Assembly (NCBI GenBank): GCA_905250025.1
Contig: CAJNOJ010000011.1
Span: 129,287-193,286, forward strand
Origin: Adineta ricciae
Taxonomy: Eukaryota; Rotifera; Eurotatoria; Adinetida; Adinetidae
Length of the DNA: 64,000 nt
Direction of reading: 5' to 3'
Position numbers and translations under genes: made by a program. The notes beneath the pieces are model-generated. The model saw only the letters and a list, made by a program, of their open reading frames with translations, was not told the DNA's origin and made no database searches. Of the stretch, positions 49,490 to 62,988 are shown piece after piece (positions within the stretch are counted from its first letter, which is position 1; every line of letters starts with the position of its first letter).

Positions 49490-52081
49490 CGGATTGAATA
49501 GAGAATGCAGATGTAATTGTCCTGGAGAGCAATGCTTTAAATGAAATAATCTAGAATGAAGAAAAGAATAACGAGGCTTCAGATGTCAATGTATCGAAGC
49601 AAGACAGATGTGATACCATTCGATACGAGTATAAATTAAAAATAATACAAAAGAAAAAGAATGGCAAAAAAAAATATCCATCTGGCTCTCGAATAAAACA
49701 TATTTTATTTTTTCTCTCGACCTACAACATCCGTTTTTTATATTCTTCCTCCTCTAGAACTGTAGGAGGATTATAATATTTAATCAAAGAAACGAAGTAA
49801 TATTAAAAAAAGTACATTACCGCCGATTTCTCCTCTTCCTACCTTCAGTAACTACCAGGAAAAAAATTAATGTTTGCTCCAACCTACATCCTATTTTTTA
49901 TATTCAATATTGACATTATTATTTGGAAAATTAACATTTCAGATATGAAAAACACTCTTTCTCTCCTTCCTTTCCATCGTACCGTTGATTCCTAAATAGA
50001 AAACTAAATGTATTTCCGTTTTATTTTCTCTACTTATCGATGAATGTTATCTAGTATAAAGTAAAATAGAAACGATTCGGAACGTACGCAATTCATAGAC
50101 GACTAATTGTTAAAAAGAGAAGAATAAATGTGGAGTGTTCAAGTGTACGACTTATGAATTAATAATAAGAGATGAGCGAAGGAGAGAGAGAAAAAATAAT
50201 GGTAGTTTTCCTCGGCTTTTTTTTGCGTCATGTCTTTGTCTAGTTCTGTTCGAGGCGCATAGTATCACACTCTCCGCACATGCACACGAACATATGTTCG
50301 ACAATTAGTCATTCGTTTAGCATGTGTATACAGTTGTTGTTGAAGATTCTTCGAAGAAAAATCTTTAAACAAACTAGAATTAGTATACGTGAGTAAGTGG
50401 GATCTATGATAGGTCTATGACGGATTTGAACCGAATGTTTTTTTTTTGTATCGGAGAAGAAACATTTGTTTTCCAAATGAAAAACACGATAATCATGCAT
50501 GACAAAGGAACCTAATTCTTCTTATATAATCATTTTCCGAGCCCTGGATGTAATCAGACTATATTTAGATAATGTACTTATATCTTTGTCTCTGACAAAC
50601 TTCAAAGCTGTGAATTCACATTCTGTGTTCGACAACGAGCAAAAGTCATGAGAATTTTCAGAATATAGAAAAGAAAGAGAAGAAGAAAAAACAGAACATA
50701 TCATAATGTGATGCACTTTATGCTCTGTCGCTTACGACCGAAATGGAAAGAAGAATTTTGTTAGTATAAGGAGAACTTTTAGAGATAATTTATATTGTCA
50801 TGTCGGGTATGATTATAACTAGTTTGCAATCGCTTCGGAAGAAAGTAGAAGCAAACAAACGCGTGATGAATCATTTAAAATTCATATTTTTACTGACAGA
50901 TTACGTAAGATGAGAAAATGCTTATCACAAACCTTGAACAATGCTCGGATAGCTCAATCGGCAGAATGTTTGACTCGTGACCCGAAAATCTATAGATAAA
51001 ACGTTGAGTTTGTTGTATAAAAACGAAAAAAAAACACACGACATTGACTATCTTTCGACCTTCAAGTTTCTCTTCCATTAGTATCTTGTTAGATTACATC
51101 GACCAGAGAACAAAAAAAATTACCTCGCTTAATCATTATTTGACATGGATACATACGTTAAATGACGATGCGTGTGTTGTGTATATTTCAACAGGGATGT
51201 ATATACGCGTATCTGTTTGTTTCTCGAACGCGAAGATGGAGAAAGAGAAACGAAGGCAAATATAGAAAGAAATTCTAGTTAACGTGTTCAGCTAAGCTAT
51301 TCTCGAAGAGGAATGAAGAAAGGAAATGTATCAAGCCTTGAATGGACGTGCATATGTGTTCTGTTAACAAGTATATGATCGCCATCATCTCTGTTACAAT
51401 CTTAGTTGACCTTTCTTTTTCTTCTCTTCTCATAATTACTAAATAACATTCCTAATCAATATGCAAGTGACTCGATTTGCAACATTAACCAAGTTCATTG
51501 TTATGAGTTTACGTTTACTTACAGCAAATGATCGAGCGATTGAATGCAGAGAAGAAAAAACGAGTATCAAAATAGAAAAATTTTTCTTCACCGTTCTTCT
51601 ATACGATCTAACCGATAATGAGTTTGAACGGAGATGAACAAATGTACGCGTACATGGATGATTATAGTCGATTTATAGGTATTTTCTTTTCGAGCTTATT
51701 TGTTGTCTAACGGATTTCGGATTGGGCACCGATGACATGACATTCATTTGTTTACTCATATGATTATGTGACAACTAGTCAATACTAGATGAAAACACGT
51801 CGTAGTTCTTTTGTGAACGACGTCTATTTTCACTTCCTAATTACCATAGACGTATTAAAATATCGAATAAATAGGCAAATCTGATTATCTTTCAGATGTA
51901 GAAGTCTTGACGTATACAGCTATCAAGCATGTGCGTCATTGTAATCATAACTAAGGTGAAAAATGCGAGCAGGATATTTTTGCAATGTGATTGTTTTTTT
52001 CTTCGTTGTACGATGATTGTATATAATGTATGACATCGTTCCTTTCTTTTATTTTCATCGAATCATAACAACATAGACGGT
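49490..52081. other. Long intergenic interval with a tRNA-like relic
   Basis: No protein-coding exon recognised on either strand. Purine and T-rich tracts are frequent. The only recognisable item is the tRNA-like 5' half at 50943, listed separately. Confidence 0.5.
50943..50990 (+). pseudogene. tRNA-like relic (5' half with intact A box)
   Basis: GCTCGGATAGCTCAATCGGC resembles the acceptor strand and D-arm of a tRNA, and TAGCTCAATCGG fits the internal promoter A-box consensus TRGCNNARYNGG. The D stem is already mispaired after GGCAGAAT, and no B box or 3' acceptor strand follows within 60 nt. It is best read as a truncated tRNA or the head of a tRNA-derived short element. Confidence 0.35.
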
Positions 52082-52513
52082 ATGAGTGATCAAGCAGCTA
52101 ATCAATCGGTTGGAATCGCTGGCTTCGGTGTTCAATCGACAACACCGATTAAAGCATCACCGGAACGAGTCTGGGAAGCCATGGTGGATAAAATGTACAA
52201 CACAAGCAAGTATTTACCGGTAACCGATGTGAAAGTAACGGAGAAGGATCATGCAAAAGAAATCTATCGAGAAATGACTATTAATGGAACGGTTCTGCGG
52301 GAAAATATATATTTCGACAAATCACGTTTTCAAATTCGAGCCGATCTTCTCGACCACGACAAAGTACATTTTAATGTGTACAATCCTGATACAGGCTTGT
52401 TAGAATATTGGGAAGCGGATAAGAACGGCGAACGAGTCTCATGGAACGTCCCGAAACAAGTAATTTTGAACGCAATGCAGAAAACGAAAGAAGCTGCTGA
52501 AGCCGACAAATAA
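52082..52513 (+). CDS. SRPBCC-fold protein, AtaL-like/DUF1857-type
   Basis: Single-exon protein of 143 aa. After a short leader it reads STTPIKASPERVWEAMVDKM, the usual start of a START/Bet v1-like (SRPBCC) domain. Alternating strands follow (VTDVKVTEKDHAKEIYREMTI, ENIYFDKSRFQIRADLL, KVHFNVYN), then a C-terminal helix (NAMQKTKEAAEADK). This arrangement resembles the small DUF1857/AtaL-like group found mainly in bacteria and fungi. Family placement is from pattern, not a search. No signal peptide. Lack of introns and the family's distribution make horizontal origin possible. Ligand unknown. Confidence 0.62.
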   Translation: MSDQAANQSVGIAGFGVQSTTPIKASPERVWEAMVDKMYNTSKYLPVTDVKVTEKDHAKEIYREMTINGTVLRENIYFDKSRFQIRADLLDHDKVHFNVYNPDTGLLEYWEADKNGERVSWNVPKQVILNAMQKTKEAAEADK

Positions 52514-52569
52514 AGAACGACGGTGATTTTTATTTTTTCATTAGAAAGAATTGTTTATTTAAAAAGAAA

Positions 52570-52575
52570 AATAAA
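52570..52575 (+). terminator. Polyadenylation signal of SRPBCC gene
   Basis: AATAAA 57 nt after the stop codon. The opposing gene's stop lies at 52599, so the two 3' UTRs nearly touch or overlap. Confidence 0.55.
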
Positions 52576-52598
52576 GTCTTTGGAAATTGTCTAAATGA

Positions 52599-54344
52599 TT
52601 ATAACGAATCATCTGCGGCGTTCTTTTTAGTTTTTCCTTTAGGATTCGCTTTATGTGGATGATCGTGTTCCGCTGATGATGCTGGAGAATTCACTCGAGG
52701 TAATTTCTGAGCGTGTTCAGGTTGTTTACGTGTCTTGGATTTCGCTCGTTGATCGGCTGATGATGAATCTTGTTTTTTATCATTCCGAATCAAATCAATA
52801 GCTTGTTCAGAAGTAATACGCTGTGTACTAATAGCCTTGCTATGATGGCCCGATTGTGTCGGACGAAGAATCAATAATTTACCACTTTCTGGTGCAGATT
52901 TACGCGTATTCGACGGTTTTCGTTGATCAGATGAAGACTTTTTCGAGTTAACCGGTTCAATTCTGAAACAAATCAAAGAATGAGAATAACTCCGTGAGAG
53001 AAACAAAGACTAGAACAACTTGTAGTCATCGCTGGATATATAGATCGAGTAGGCTTTTTTCGACGATTGCTTTTGTGGAGATAAGTGAGATTTCCGTGTT
53101 TGGCAATTTTTGTCTGTATCATTCGTTGGAACTAATTCCTCATGTTGATCACGTTCCATTCGTCGAAAGATATGTTCATACGTTTGTGTTGTACGAGAAA
53201 TACGTTTCGGCCGGCGGCGTTTGGGTTTCGCTTGTTCCGTGTCCGAATGTGGATCTATTCGGAAAAAGGCAGTTGAATTTGTTTTTATTTTGTAGACATA
53301 CCTGCTGATGGCTTTATCGATTTATTGACGAGATCCTGAATACTATGTGTCTTCTTTGGGTGGGTATCTTCATCGGTTGTTTTATGATGTTCATCTAAAT
53401 ACTGACGTTGATTGATGAATAATAAACATAGTGTTTCGTACCATTGGTTGTTTTTTTCTTTGACTTAGACGTGTGATGCTCGTCATCGGTTGTATCGTCA
53501 TCAGTCGAATGCGTAGGTTTAGGTTTAGTTTTAGGTTTAGGTTTTTCTTTTTGAGATGCTTTGGAATTGTTCAAACGTTCTTTTTTAGATTCTCGCGACG
53601 ACGAACGCTTGAAAGAAGAAATAATTGGACGACGAAAGAGAAAAACATTGCCTGTACTTTTTCACCATCGCGTGGAGAATGTTTTCCTTGAGTTTTTTTC
53701 GATGTCGAACGGGGAAGGTCCTCCGAATCCGTTGACGAATGACGAGCGTCCTTATGAGTATTTGCTGTAGCGGTTGTATCGTGTTTTGTCTGAGAACTAA
53801 ACGAAAGGAAACGATCAAAGAGCTTTATATTGTTTGTTTCATACACACCTATCGTGTTTCATTTCTGGTTTAGGTGACCTGTTAAGAGAAAAAGGGCGTT
53901 TTGTGATTTCAAGCAAAAGTTTATAACGAACTTCGATGATTTTCGATGATGCTCATCGGATGAATCACGTTGGGACCCTTTTTTCTTCTTCTTTTCATCA
54001 TCGCTTGATGAACTTGGTGACGCTTTTCGTGGTTTGGAGACTTCATGTTGTTTTGATACCTGCGGACTCGTCGAGCGTGATGGTCGATCTGCTTGCTTCT
54101 CAGCCACCGGTGATCGTATTCGTTCGGCATCGGCTTTCGTTGGTGCTTTATCAGACTGATCAGGTGATCCTGATTGTAAATTATGAATTAAACTGCTCAT
54201 TTTCTTTTGAATTGCATCATTATCAAAATCACCTGATTCTTTCTCATGTTTCTTATTTGAATGTTCATCGTTCGGGTGTGCAATCAATGGATTCGTTTTT
54301 ATCATACTAGCGAGATCATGTCCTGTACTTTCTTTGCCACTCAT
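52599..54344 (-). CDS. Disordered Ser/Lys-rich protein, function unknown
   Basis: Multi-exon gene with short introns. Start MSGKESTGHDLASMIKTN at 54344; end GKTKKNAADDSL at 52599. The N-terminal segment contains a possible helix (DNDAIQKKMSSLIHNLQSG). The rest is highly charged and low complexity: SPSSSSDDEKKKKKGSQRDSS, a KPKPKTKPKP run, RRRPKRISR and HHKTTDEDTHPKK. Many basic patches could be nuclear localisation signals and many Ser sites could be phosphorylated. No folded domain is recognisable. The junction near 53015 uses a weak donor (AA|GTTGTT), so that exon boundary is uncertain. A chromatin or RNA-associated role is possible but not shown. Confidence 0.65.
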
Positions 54345-54874
54345 AACTTGACTCTAGTGAACTAGATTAAAACAAAGTCTAGAAAGGGAAAGAAACTTAT
54401 GACAGAAGTAATCTGTTAACCATGCAACAGCTCGTTATAATTAAATGAACTTGATTCATCTTACCTCGTCACGCAAATCTAACAGTTTTCGCTTGAAATT
54501 TTTTCGAACTGTCTGTCGCTATGAGTATTATGCAAAGGAAATTTGACAATATAAACAATCGGCATCCGTTGCCGTTTACATCTTAAGTAAGTAACGCAGA
54601 GAAAAAGATCCGTTTTCAGATTCTCTAGTGCACGACAAGTGAAAGGCAATCTGTAACATCACGATGAAAAACAAGTGAAGAAAAAAGTGCGCGCCCGTCA
54701 TTTTGCTTTTGCAAAGAAAACATCGGCAATGTGAAAGTAAACTATGTCGTTTTTTCTTTCTCTTTCTTGAATAAAAATTAAATTCAAATCTCGTTTTTAT
54801 TCTTCTTCATCTGTCATCATCGATGTTTGATTTTTATTTTCTGTTGTAACAACGTATAAAACAACTTTGGCAGT
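54345..54874. other. Intergenic, no gene seen
   Basis: Promoter and 5' UTR of the disordered-protein gene, plus the 3' UTR of the PRMT3-like gene. No exon recognised. Confidence 0.45.
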
Positions 54875-56982
<2,108 letters not shown>

Positions 56983-57092
56983 TGTATCTGAAAAAACCGA
57001 AAAAAAAATATATCTATCACGTATATGTTAATACTGTTCACAAGGCATATAAAACATAGAGGGGATGGATAGCAAAACACATTTCGTTCAGT

Positions 57093-58651
57093 CTAATTTT
57101 CATCAGATACGGATGCTGATGGTTGTTTACGTAATGTGAGCATTATTTGACGTCGTGCTGCACGATCAAGTTTGTGAATGCCGGTTAAGTGTTGGCCCAT
57201 ATGACGTGTGGATATGGGAGATTTCCAACAGATCGATTTCGGATGTCGAAGTGGACATTGAACGTAAAAGGTATCATTGAGTAATTCTTCGTCGGGACGA
57301 AAGACTTGTTCGACTTTGTTTTTTACAATTGCTTCAGCTAAACGTTGAGCACAGGAACGTTTCATTTGATGATAAACAACTGAAAGAAAAGAGAATCAAC
57401 AGATGACGAAAGACTATCGTTGAAAACAAACCAAAATGATCATATAAACACACGTCTTTCGGCGGTACGGATGGCGCACCGACGGTTTGATTTGGCTGAG
57501 TACATAGACGAATCTTGTGTTCTGCAGTTATACCAAACTTGCCGTATTCATTCAATGGACATTTAGCACGATATACTGTTGGATGCGTGGCAATTAAACT
57601 GTTCGCTTTCGATGAAAATAAATCAATGTCACCTTCTTCGTTGTCATCCGCAAGTAAACGAACGATTTGCATAGCTGGTGAATGAGTTAATTGATGGTAT
57701 TGAATTAAATGTTTATCTAATCAAGTGAACAGATCATGATAAAGAAAAGAAAGAAAAAGCAAGACATGCTTACAGAGATTGATTGGTGCTGTGACGCGTG
57801 TACAAGGAAAATGGCGTATACCATGTTTTTGTGAATCAAGACCATAAGTACGTGTTGTCAATGGACAACATCCTTCGTATTTATAACGTTTTAGTTGAAG
57901 AATCTAAAGAGTATAGTCACACAGATGGCAATGAAGCTCGTCTTCTTTTACAGTCGATTTTTTCGTTGAATGTTTCTGATTTCGACTGAGTTTCGAGTAG
58001 GAGTGGTCATCACTAGTAGAAAATAACATTTGGATTATTTATTAGCCAACTTTGTTTCTTACTAGTCGGTGTACGAACTCTTCTCATTACTTTGATCGAA
58101 TGTTGCTTTTTCTTGAACGTTACATACATCGATTTCGTCAGAATCATCAAAGGACGTACCATCTGAATGACTAGAAGTACCTTTTCGAGAGATATTTCTG
58201 TATTCTTACCAGGAAAATACGTCGAATAAGATTCATCATCGACCGGCCTAGTTGGTTCATCTGAAGTAGAATTCGTATGACTAGAGTGCAACTTTGTAGG
58301 ATACGATTTACTGGTAATCGCATTGGTGGTGTTTCGACTTTGGTATTCATTTAGTAGTTGATCGATTTGATTGAGAAATGTTGATAAATGGGAAGATGGT
58401 TGTCGACGATCGATTTCTGTATCGTAGAATTGAATTAGTCGAGATTTTTGGTCGCGAAGTCGTTGAAGAAGTTCATGAGAATGATTGTTATCAAAGAAAT
58501 TCGAAGCTTTTGGTGTAATCAAAGGTGTTGGAAGAGTATCTGGTTTATATGTTAAGAGTGGATTGATGCATAGAACTAATTGCGAATTGGCATTGATTGG
58601 ATTCTGTAAAGTCGGCGAATGACAAGAAGACAATGCATTGAGAATACTCAT
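57093..58651 (-). CDS. Three-module CPL/C2HH zinc-finger-like protein, unknown
   Basis: Disordered N-terminal half (MSILNALSSCHSPTLQNP...) followed by three related modules. Each has a CPL tripeptide, later a Cys, and a closing H-x4-H: CCPL...PCTRV...YKHLIQYHQL; KCPL...DVCLYDHFVVYHQM; QCPL...SICW...GQHLTGIHKL. This suggests three divergent Cys/His zinc fingers of C2H2-like spacing separated by helices (AMQIVRLLADD, CAQRLAEAIVKN). Exons at 58012–57952 and onward join in phase across introns of 50 and 48 nt. Between exon 1 (to 58210) and exon 2 (from 58180) only a 29-nt GT–AG intron restores the frame. I recognise no named family. Nucleic-acid binding is a guess. Confidence 0.65.
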
Positions 58652-59356
58652 CTCATCGGTCGCGACTATCGAATGAACGAGTTTCTTTTTAAAAAAGAGC
58701 GAAAACTTTAAGGATAGGAATAACCAACAGCTGATCGAATGTGAAGGAGGTTAAGAGTATAAGTAAAAGCATTAACCAATCCTAATCGTGACTAGTAATT
58801 CTGTACAAGAGAGACATCTGTAAAACGTATGAGATACATCGTGATCAGACGAAACAAACTAGTCTACTTTGGTAAATGTATCTCTCATATGAGAAATAAC
58901 AACAATTGGTGTGAAGTAAGTGTCTCGAATAGTGATATTTTTATGGGCAAGAATCCATTTTGATTACAAGGTTTTGTGTTGTTCCATTAGTTTTAATCAA
59001 AACCAAGATGCACCGCAGTGAACAATTGACAATGAGAGTGGCCGTTTGTAATAAGAATCAGAGAATTAAATCAAATGCTATGTAGATATAGAATAACATG
59101 AAGATCAAATTGATCGGCGTCTGTATGTATTTGTATAGAAAAAGAAGAAAAAACACAGCATTGGCAAATGATTCTACATAAATTATATCTAACTTCTTCT
59201 TATGGAATGTTTTCTATTCTTCTAAAAAATAATTTAATTATTACTCCAAATTAGTCTGAAAAGAAGACGAAAACTACAAACTATATGTCAGATCATTGTT
59301 CAGTTTCATCGTATAGCTCCAACCAAAATCACAGCTATTGTCTTTAGATCTTTTCT
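58652..59356. other. Intergenic, no gene seen
   Basis: AT-rich interval between two minus-strand genes; no coding exon recognised. Confidence 0.5.
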
Positions 59357-60236
59357 TCAAATTGAACGACTTTCATCGCAATGATAGTTTTCTGACTGTT
59401 CGTTCTCCCTTAAAATCTTCGAGACAAGGGGCAACAACCGATCATTGCATCCACGAATAGATGCATGACTAATGCCGATAACACATTGCAGAAACGTAGG
59501 AAGCAAAAGGAATTTTACTGTAACATTTTCTTCGCTTGTGCATTGATAACAAATTACAACAAAACATGATACTGGAGGTGAAGTCAGATAGAAATCTATC
59601 TGAGTAATGCAAAGGCAAACAATGAAAATTACAATGAAGACGCTGGAACACCAACATATGGAAAATCCATTCTGTTTCAGTGGAGAACTTATTATGTTGT
59701 CTGGTGTCTTCCTGAAAAACAAAAGAATACAAACTATTATCTCCAGAATACACATTGCTTTGTAAAAGAAATGAAATTAGCAAATAAGTTTAACAAGAAA
59801 AATTATGGTGATCTTACCGATACACAACAGCCATCGATTGAATCAAAAGGATAGCAAGTCCAAGAGCAATCTGTATAGGCAAAGAACCATATTTGTCTCC
59901 ATAAAGACAATTGTGGAAGTTGATCGATCCAAATACGACACCAATCATAAACAAGATGATTGAAAGAAACAACCAGAAGTGATCAATCGTAAAAAACTTC
60001 TTTAATACGCGAAATTTTGATTCGGGACATTGATTAACTTTACCAATTGTAATGATCGAAAACCATGAAGAATTCTGTTTTTCCCTGTCGATTATTTGCT
60101 CCATATCGTTTCTATCCTCAGCAGAAACAACTTGCTTGTCAAGTACGACTGTCTCCGGTACTATATCGATCGACAGTTTTAATAAAATATTTTTGTCCTC
60201 ACGGTTGAATGTTTTCTTCCTGACTTTACGTTTCAA
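59357..60236 (-). CDS. Multipass membrane protein, unknown (5' end uncertain)
   Basis: Two exons (60236–59818 and 59711–59357) join in frame across a GTAAGA...TTCAG intron. The N-terminal ~75 residues are charged and cytosolic-looking. Hydrophobic segments then read FWLFLSIILFMIGVVFGSI, IQIALGLAILLIQSMAVVY, VFIVIFIVCLCITQ and a fourth weaker one (FLLLPTFLQCVIGI). Cys-rich stretches lie between the last two (CFVVICYQC). No family is recognisable. The frame has no ATG near its 5' end: it opens after an acceptor-like CATAG near 60246, so an upstream exon is probably missing. The first in-frame Met is in DRNDMEQ. Confidence 0.55.
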
Positions 60237-60681
60237 TAATGACTATGACGTCTAGTTTCGAATCACGACATGGGCGTACTATTTCGGAAGAGAAAAAACA
60301 TCATGCGCTTCATATATTTGCAACGTAAAAGGTTTCAACAAGAAATGATTTGATAGATAATGATGATAATAATAATCATTTTGGGCATTGAGACACAATA
60401 TACGAACGAGATTTATTTATGTACACAACTACAGACAATGTTTTTTCGTGATGGCATCACATCAATGTAAATGATTGTCATATAGTATACTATTTACACA
60501 AAGACACATAATAAAACGTTACGATTTGAAGATCTTCTGCAAGAATTAGCAAAAAGAAAATGAGTTAATGGTTATGTGATCTAACGATTTACTTTTGAAA
60601 TAAAGTGTCACTCAATGTGTCTCACGCCATAATCAATGAAGTTTGATAGAACTAAAAAGACAATTTTACACAACGTTGATT
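60237..60681. other. Short interval, may contain missing 5' exon
   Basis: Between the membrane protein frame and the GPCR stop. No confident exon was found. An ATG-led frame near 60300 on the minus strand is too short to judge. Confidence 0.35.
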
Positions 60682-61584
60682 TCAATTGAGTACAACCGGT
60701 AAAACTGCAACAATATGGTGCTGTGACTTTTTTTTTGGTATTAAAAAGCTTTGAAATTGTTCGGTAAATTGAAACAAAACAATCATAACTGCAGCCATAG
60801 ATACATCAGCGAATACAAAAGCAATTCGAAAATGATATTTGAATGGTGTTGTAAAAAATGACATTAGAATAAAACTAAGATATGGAATACCAAGAAGTAA
60901 TAGAATGAAAATTATTGTTATAATACGTGTTACCATTTTTAATTGACGTCGTGCACGAATAATAACATTAATCGATGTTGTACGCGTATTTATTGACTTA
61001 ACATAACGAACTAATTTATAATAAATAAATATCGTTATTTCAATTGGAATTAAATAAATACAATTGGCGATATAAATTATCGAAAAGGATAATCGAAGTG
61101 GAATTTGACATATTTGATTATTCATGTTATAGACTAATTCATTTCGTGCAATGAATTCAATCGGAATGACAAAAGCATAAATCCATGTTAATATCATAAG
61201 AAATAATTGAAATCTTACAGATTGATAAAATAAGCGTTTCGGATAAACAACAATCATATATCGATATAAAGATTGTAAAGTAAATGAAAAATGAAATGTT
61301 CCACATAGACCATAACCAAAAAAAGGTCGAACAATACAAAATATATCATAAGTTTCAATTCGTTGAAGATCATTTTGTAATGTAAATATCGCTATACTAA
61401 GCATACTTGATCCCCAAGCAATTGCGCTCAATGATGTATTTGCAATTAGTATCATTGGGATTGTACGATTTGTTTTGTTAAATATTATAAGAAGAAGAAA
61501 TATGATACCTAATAGAACAGTTATACTCGTGCCAATTATGGAAATAATATCAATTGGAATAAACCAAAGTTCGATATTGACCAT
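60682..61584 (-). CDS. Orphan rhodopsin-like 7TM receptor, single exon
   Basis: 300-aa integral membrane protein with seven hydrophobic segments, starting IIGTSITVLLGIIFLLLII. TM2/3 contain NTSLSAIAWGSSML and the conserved-position Cys (DIFCIVRPFFGYG). At the end of TM3 the usual DRY is replaced by LYRYMIVVYP. A second extracellular Cys (NQICQIP) can pair with the TM3 Cys. TM6 has the GIPYLSF stretch, and TM7 lacks a canonical NPxxY. No intron. Many similar compact orphan receptors occur in rotifers; ligand unknown. Start at 61584 gives MVNIELWFIP with a short N-terminus. Confidence 0.8.
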   Translation of the reverse strand: MVNIELWFIPIDIISIIGTSITVLLGIIFLLLIIFNKTNRTIPMILIANTSLSAIAWGSSMLSIAIFTLQNDLQRIETYDIFCIVRPFFGYGLCGTFHFSFTLQSLYRYMIVVYPKRLFYQSVRFQLFLMILTWIYAFVIPIEFIARNELVYNMNNQICQIPLRLSFSIIYIANCIYLIPIEITIFIYYKLVRYVKSINTRTTSINVIIRARRQLKMVTRIITIIFILLLLGIPYLSFILMSFFTTPFKYHFRIAFVFADVSMAAVMIVLFQFTEQFQSFLIPKKKSQHHIVAVLPVVLN

Positions 61585-62212
61585 CGTTCAAGGAAAAAAA
61601 ACAACTTTTTATTTCTGTGTAAGACGCCTATTGAATGCTTGAAACGACCTTTTTTTTCTCTTGATAAAAATATAACATTAAGGGCTGGTTGTTGTTAACG
61701 CGATGTAGCAGAAAATTTAGTTAGAGAAAATATTATTATGAATAAAATATGTTTTTGTTCGACGATATGTTGAATTTCCAATGGTGATGTTACGGTTGGA
61801 TAGAATGTCTGGTAATTTTATGCAAGTCGCGATCGAACAAAACGAAAATCTGCTTAGCTTTCTATGATGATTTCTTCATTTACTTGGAAAACAAAAAGCG
61901 ACGTTTCATTCTGTACAAATGTTGTGAATCTTTGCACTGAACCCACGTAATAATCGGTCGGTGCTTGTAACGAAATAGAGAGGAGAAATGTCTGTGAGAG
62001 AATCATACACATATTTAACTTCTTCAGGTTAACAAGCTTCTGCTTCATTTACAAAATGCACCCTCTTACAGACAACAGGAAACAATGAATATCGCTGAAG
62101 TATTGCGATCATGATATGCCCCGTTACACTCTTAGCTTTGTTTTAGATTTGTAATACATTTCAGATAACATAACCTTGCTCATTATGTGTTCGCCCTGTC
62201 CTGATCTCGTCA
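61585..62212. other. Divergent interval, no firm gene
   Basis: Between divergent GPCR and 139-aa genes. A minus-strand frame at 61854–62048 (MKQKLVNLKKLNMCMILSQ...) is ATG-started with a hydrophobic start but is short and has no splice partner, so I left it uncalled. Confidence 0.4.
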
Positions 62213-62725
62213 ATGGTATTTAAGTTGTTGAACATTGATTACACAAACAAAATTTACAAGAAGTATGTAACTGGTCCAATGAACACGTTCTGTTCGATTG
62301 ATCATTTAATTATCGATGAGAACAAAGTTGGGCACGTTTTCATCCTGGTGTTCAAGGATGAAACCAACATACGAAAAATCGCTCATCACGCTGTACTTGT
62401 GGATGTGGCTAGCAATCAAGGTTATTTTATTGCATTTAACTTCGCAACTAGTTAGTCACAAAAGTAAATTTCAATTCGATGACAAACCGAAACAATGCAG
62501 TGAAGTTTTTGAAATTGTATATGTTGGCAAAACAATATCAAGCGACACTGAATATCAGAAAATGAAGCGAATGGAGTGTGCCATTGGTTATGCTTGTAAG
62601 TAAATGAATTGCAAAGATAATAAATGCTTAACGTAATGATCCCTTCGATCTACTCAGCTCACATAATCAGTCTTTTCTATTGGCGAACAAAATATACATA
62701 CTCTCTCGAGGACGCGAATGCTTGA
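62213..62725 (+). CDS. Uncharacterised 139-aa protein
   Basis: Three exons: 62213–62420, 62452–62595 and 62658–62725, summing to 140 codons. The protein begins MVFKLLNIDYTNKIYKKYV, contains DHLIIDENKVGHVFILVFKD and KFQFDDKPKQCSEVFEIVY, and ends WRTKYTYSLEDANA. It looks like a small alpha/beta domain. The second intron (GTAAGT...CTCAG) is canonical. The first (62421–62451) is only 31 nt but has GT and AG ends and a TTTAAC branch-like sequence. Without it the frame stops at 62453–62455 or shifts. No family recognised; a start in an upstream exon is possible. Confidence 0.55.
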
Positions 62726-62988
62726 AGGAACATCGAAAACAAGTTATCGATGAATAAGTCGAACAAATAAACTGAATATCAATATTCGATTACACAACAG
62801 ATAATGCAAAGCGTTCTAAAGAGAAGAACATTAAGCCTTGTTTGTCATCAATCTATATGATTAGAATTTGATAATTCCACAGAGAATTGTCACATCTCAG
62901 TCACAAATTACTTCCGTCATTTATGATCAAAATAACTGACATCAAGGAACATTTCTTCGAACAAAGTCTTTCTCAATTCAGTATTTCA
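62726..62988. other. Short intergenic interval
   Basis: Upstream flank of the glycosyltransferase-like gene. An in-frame ATG at 62923 could extend that protein by 22 residues. Confidence 0.4.

Noticed and set aside
53473-54310. Plus-strand frames opposite the disordered protein
   Set aside because: Antisense shadows of Ser/Lys-rich exons that carry consistent splice sites on the minus strand.
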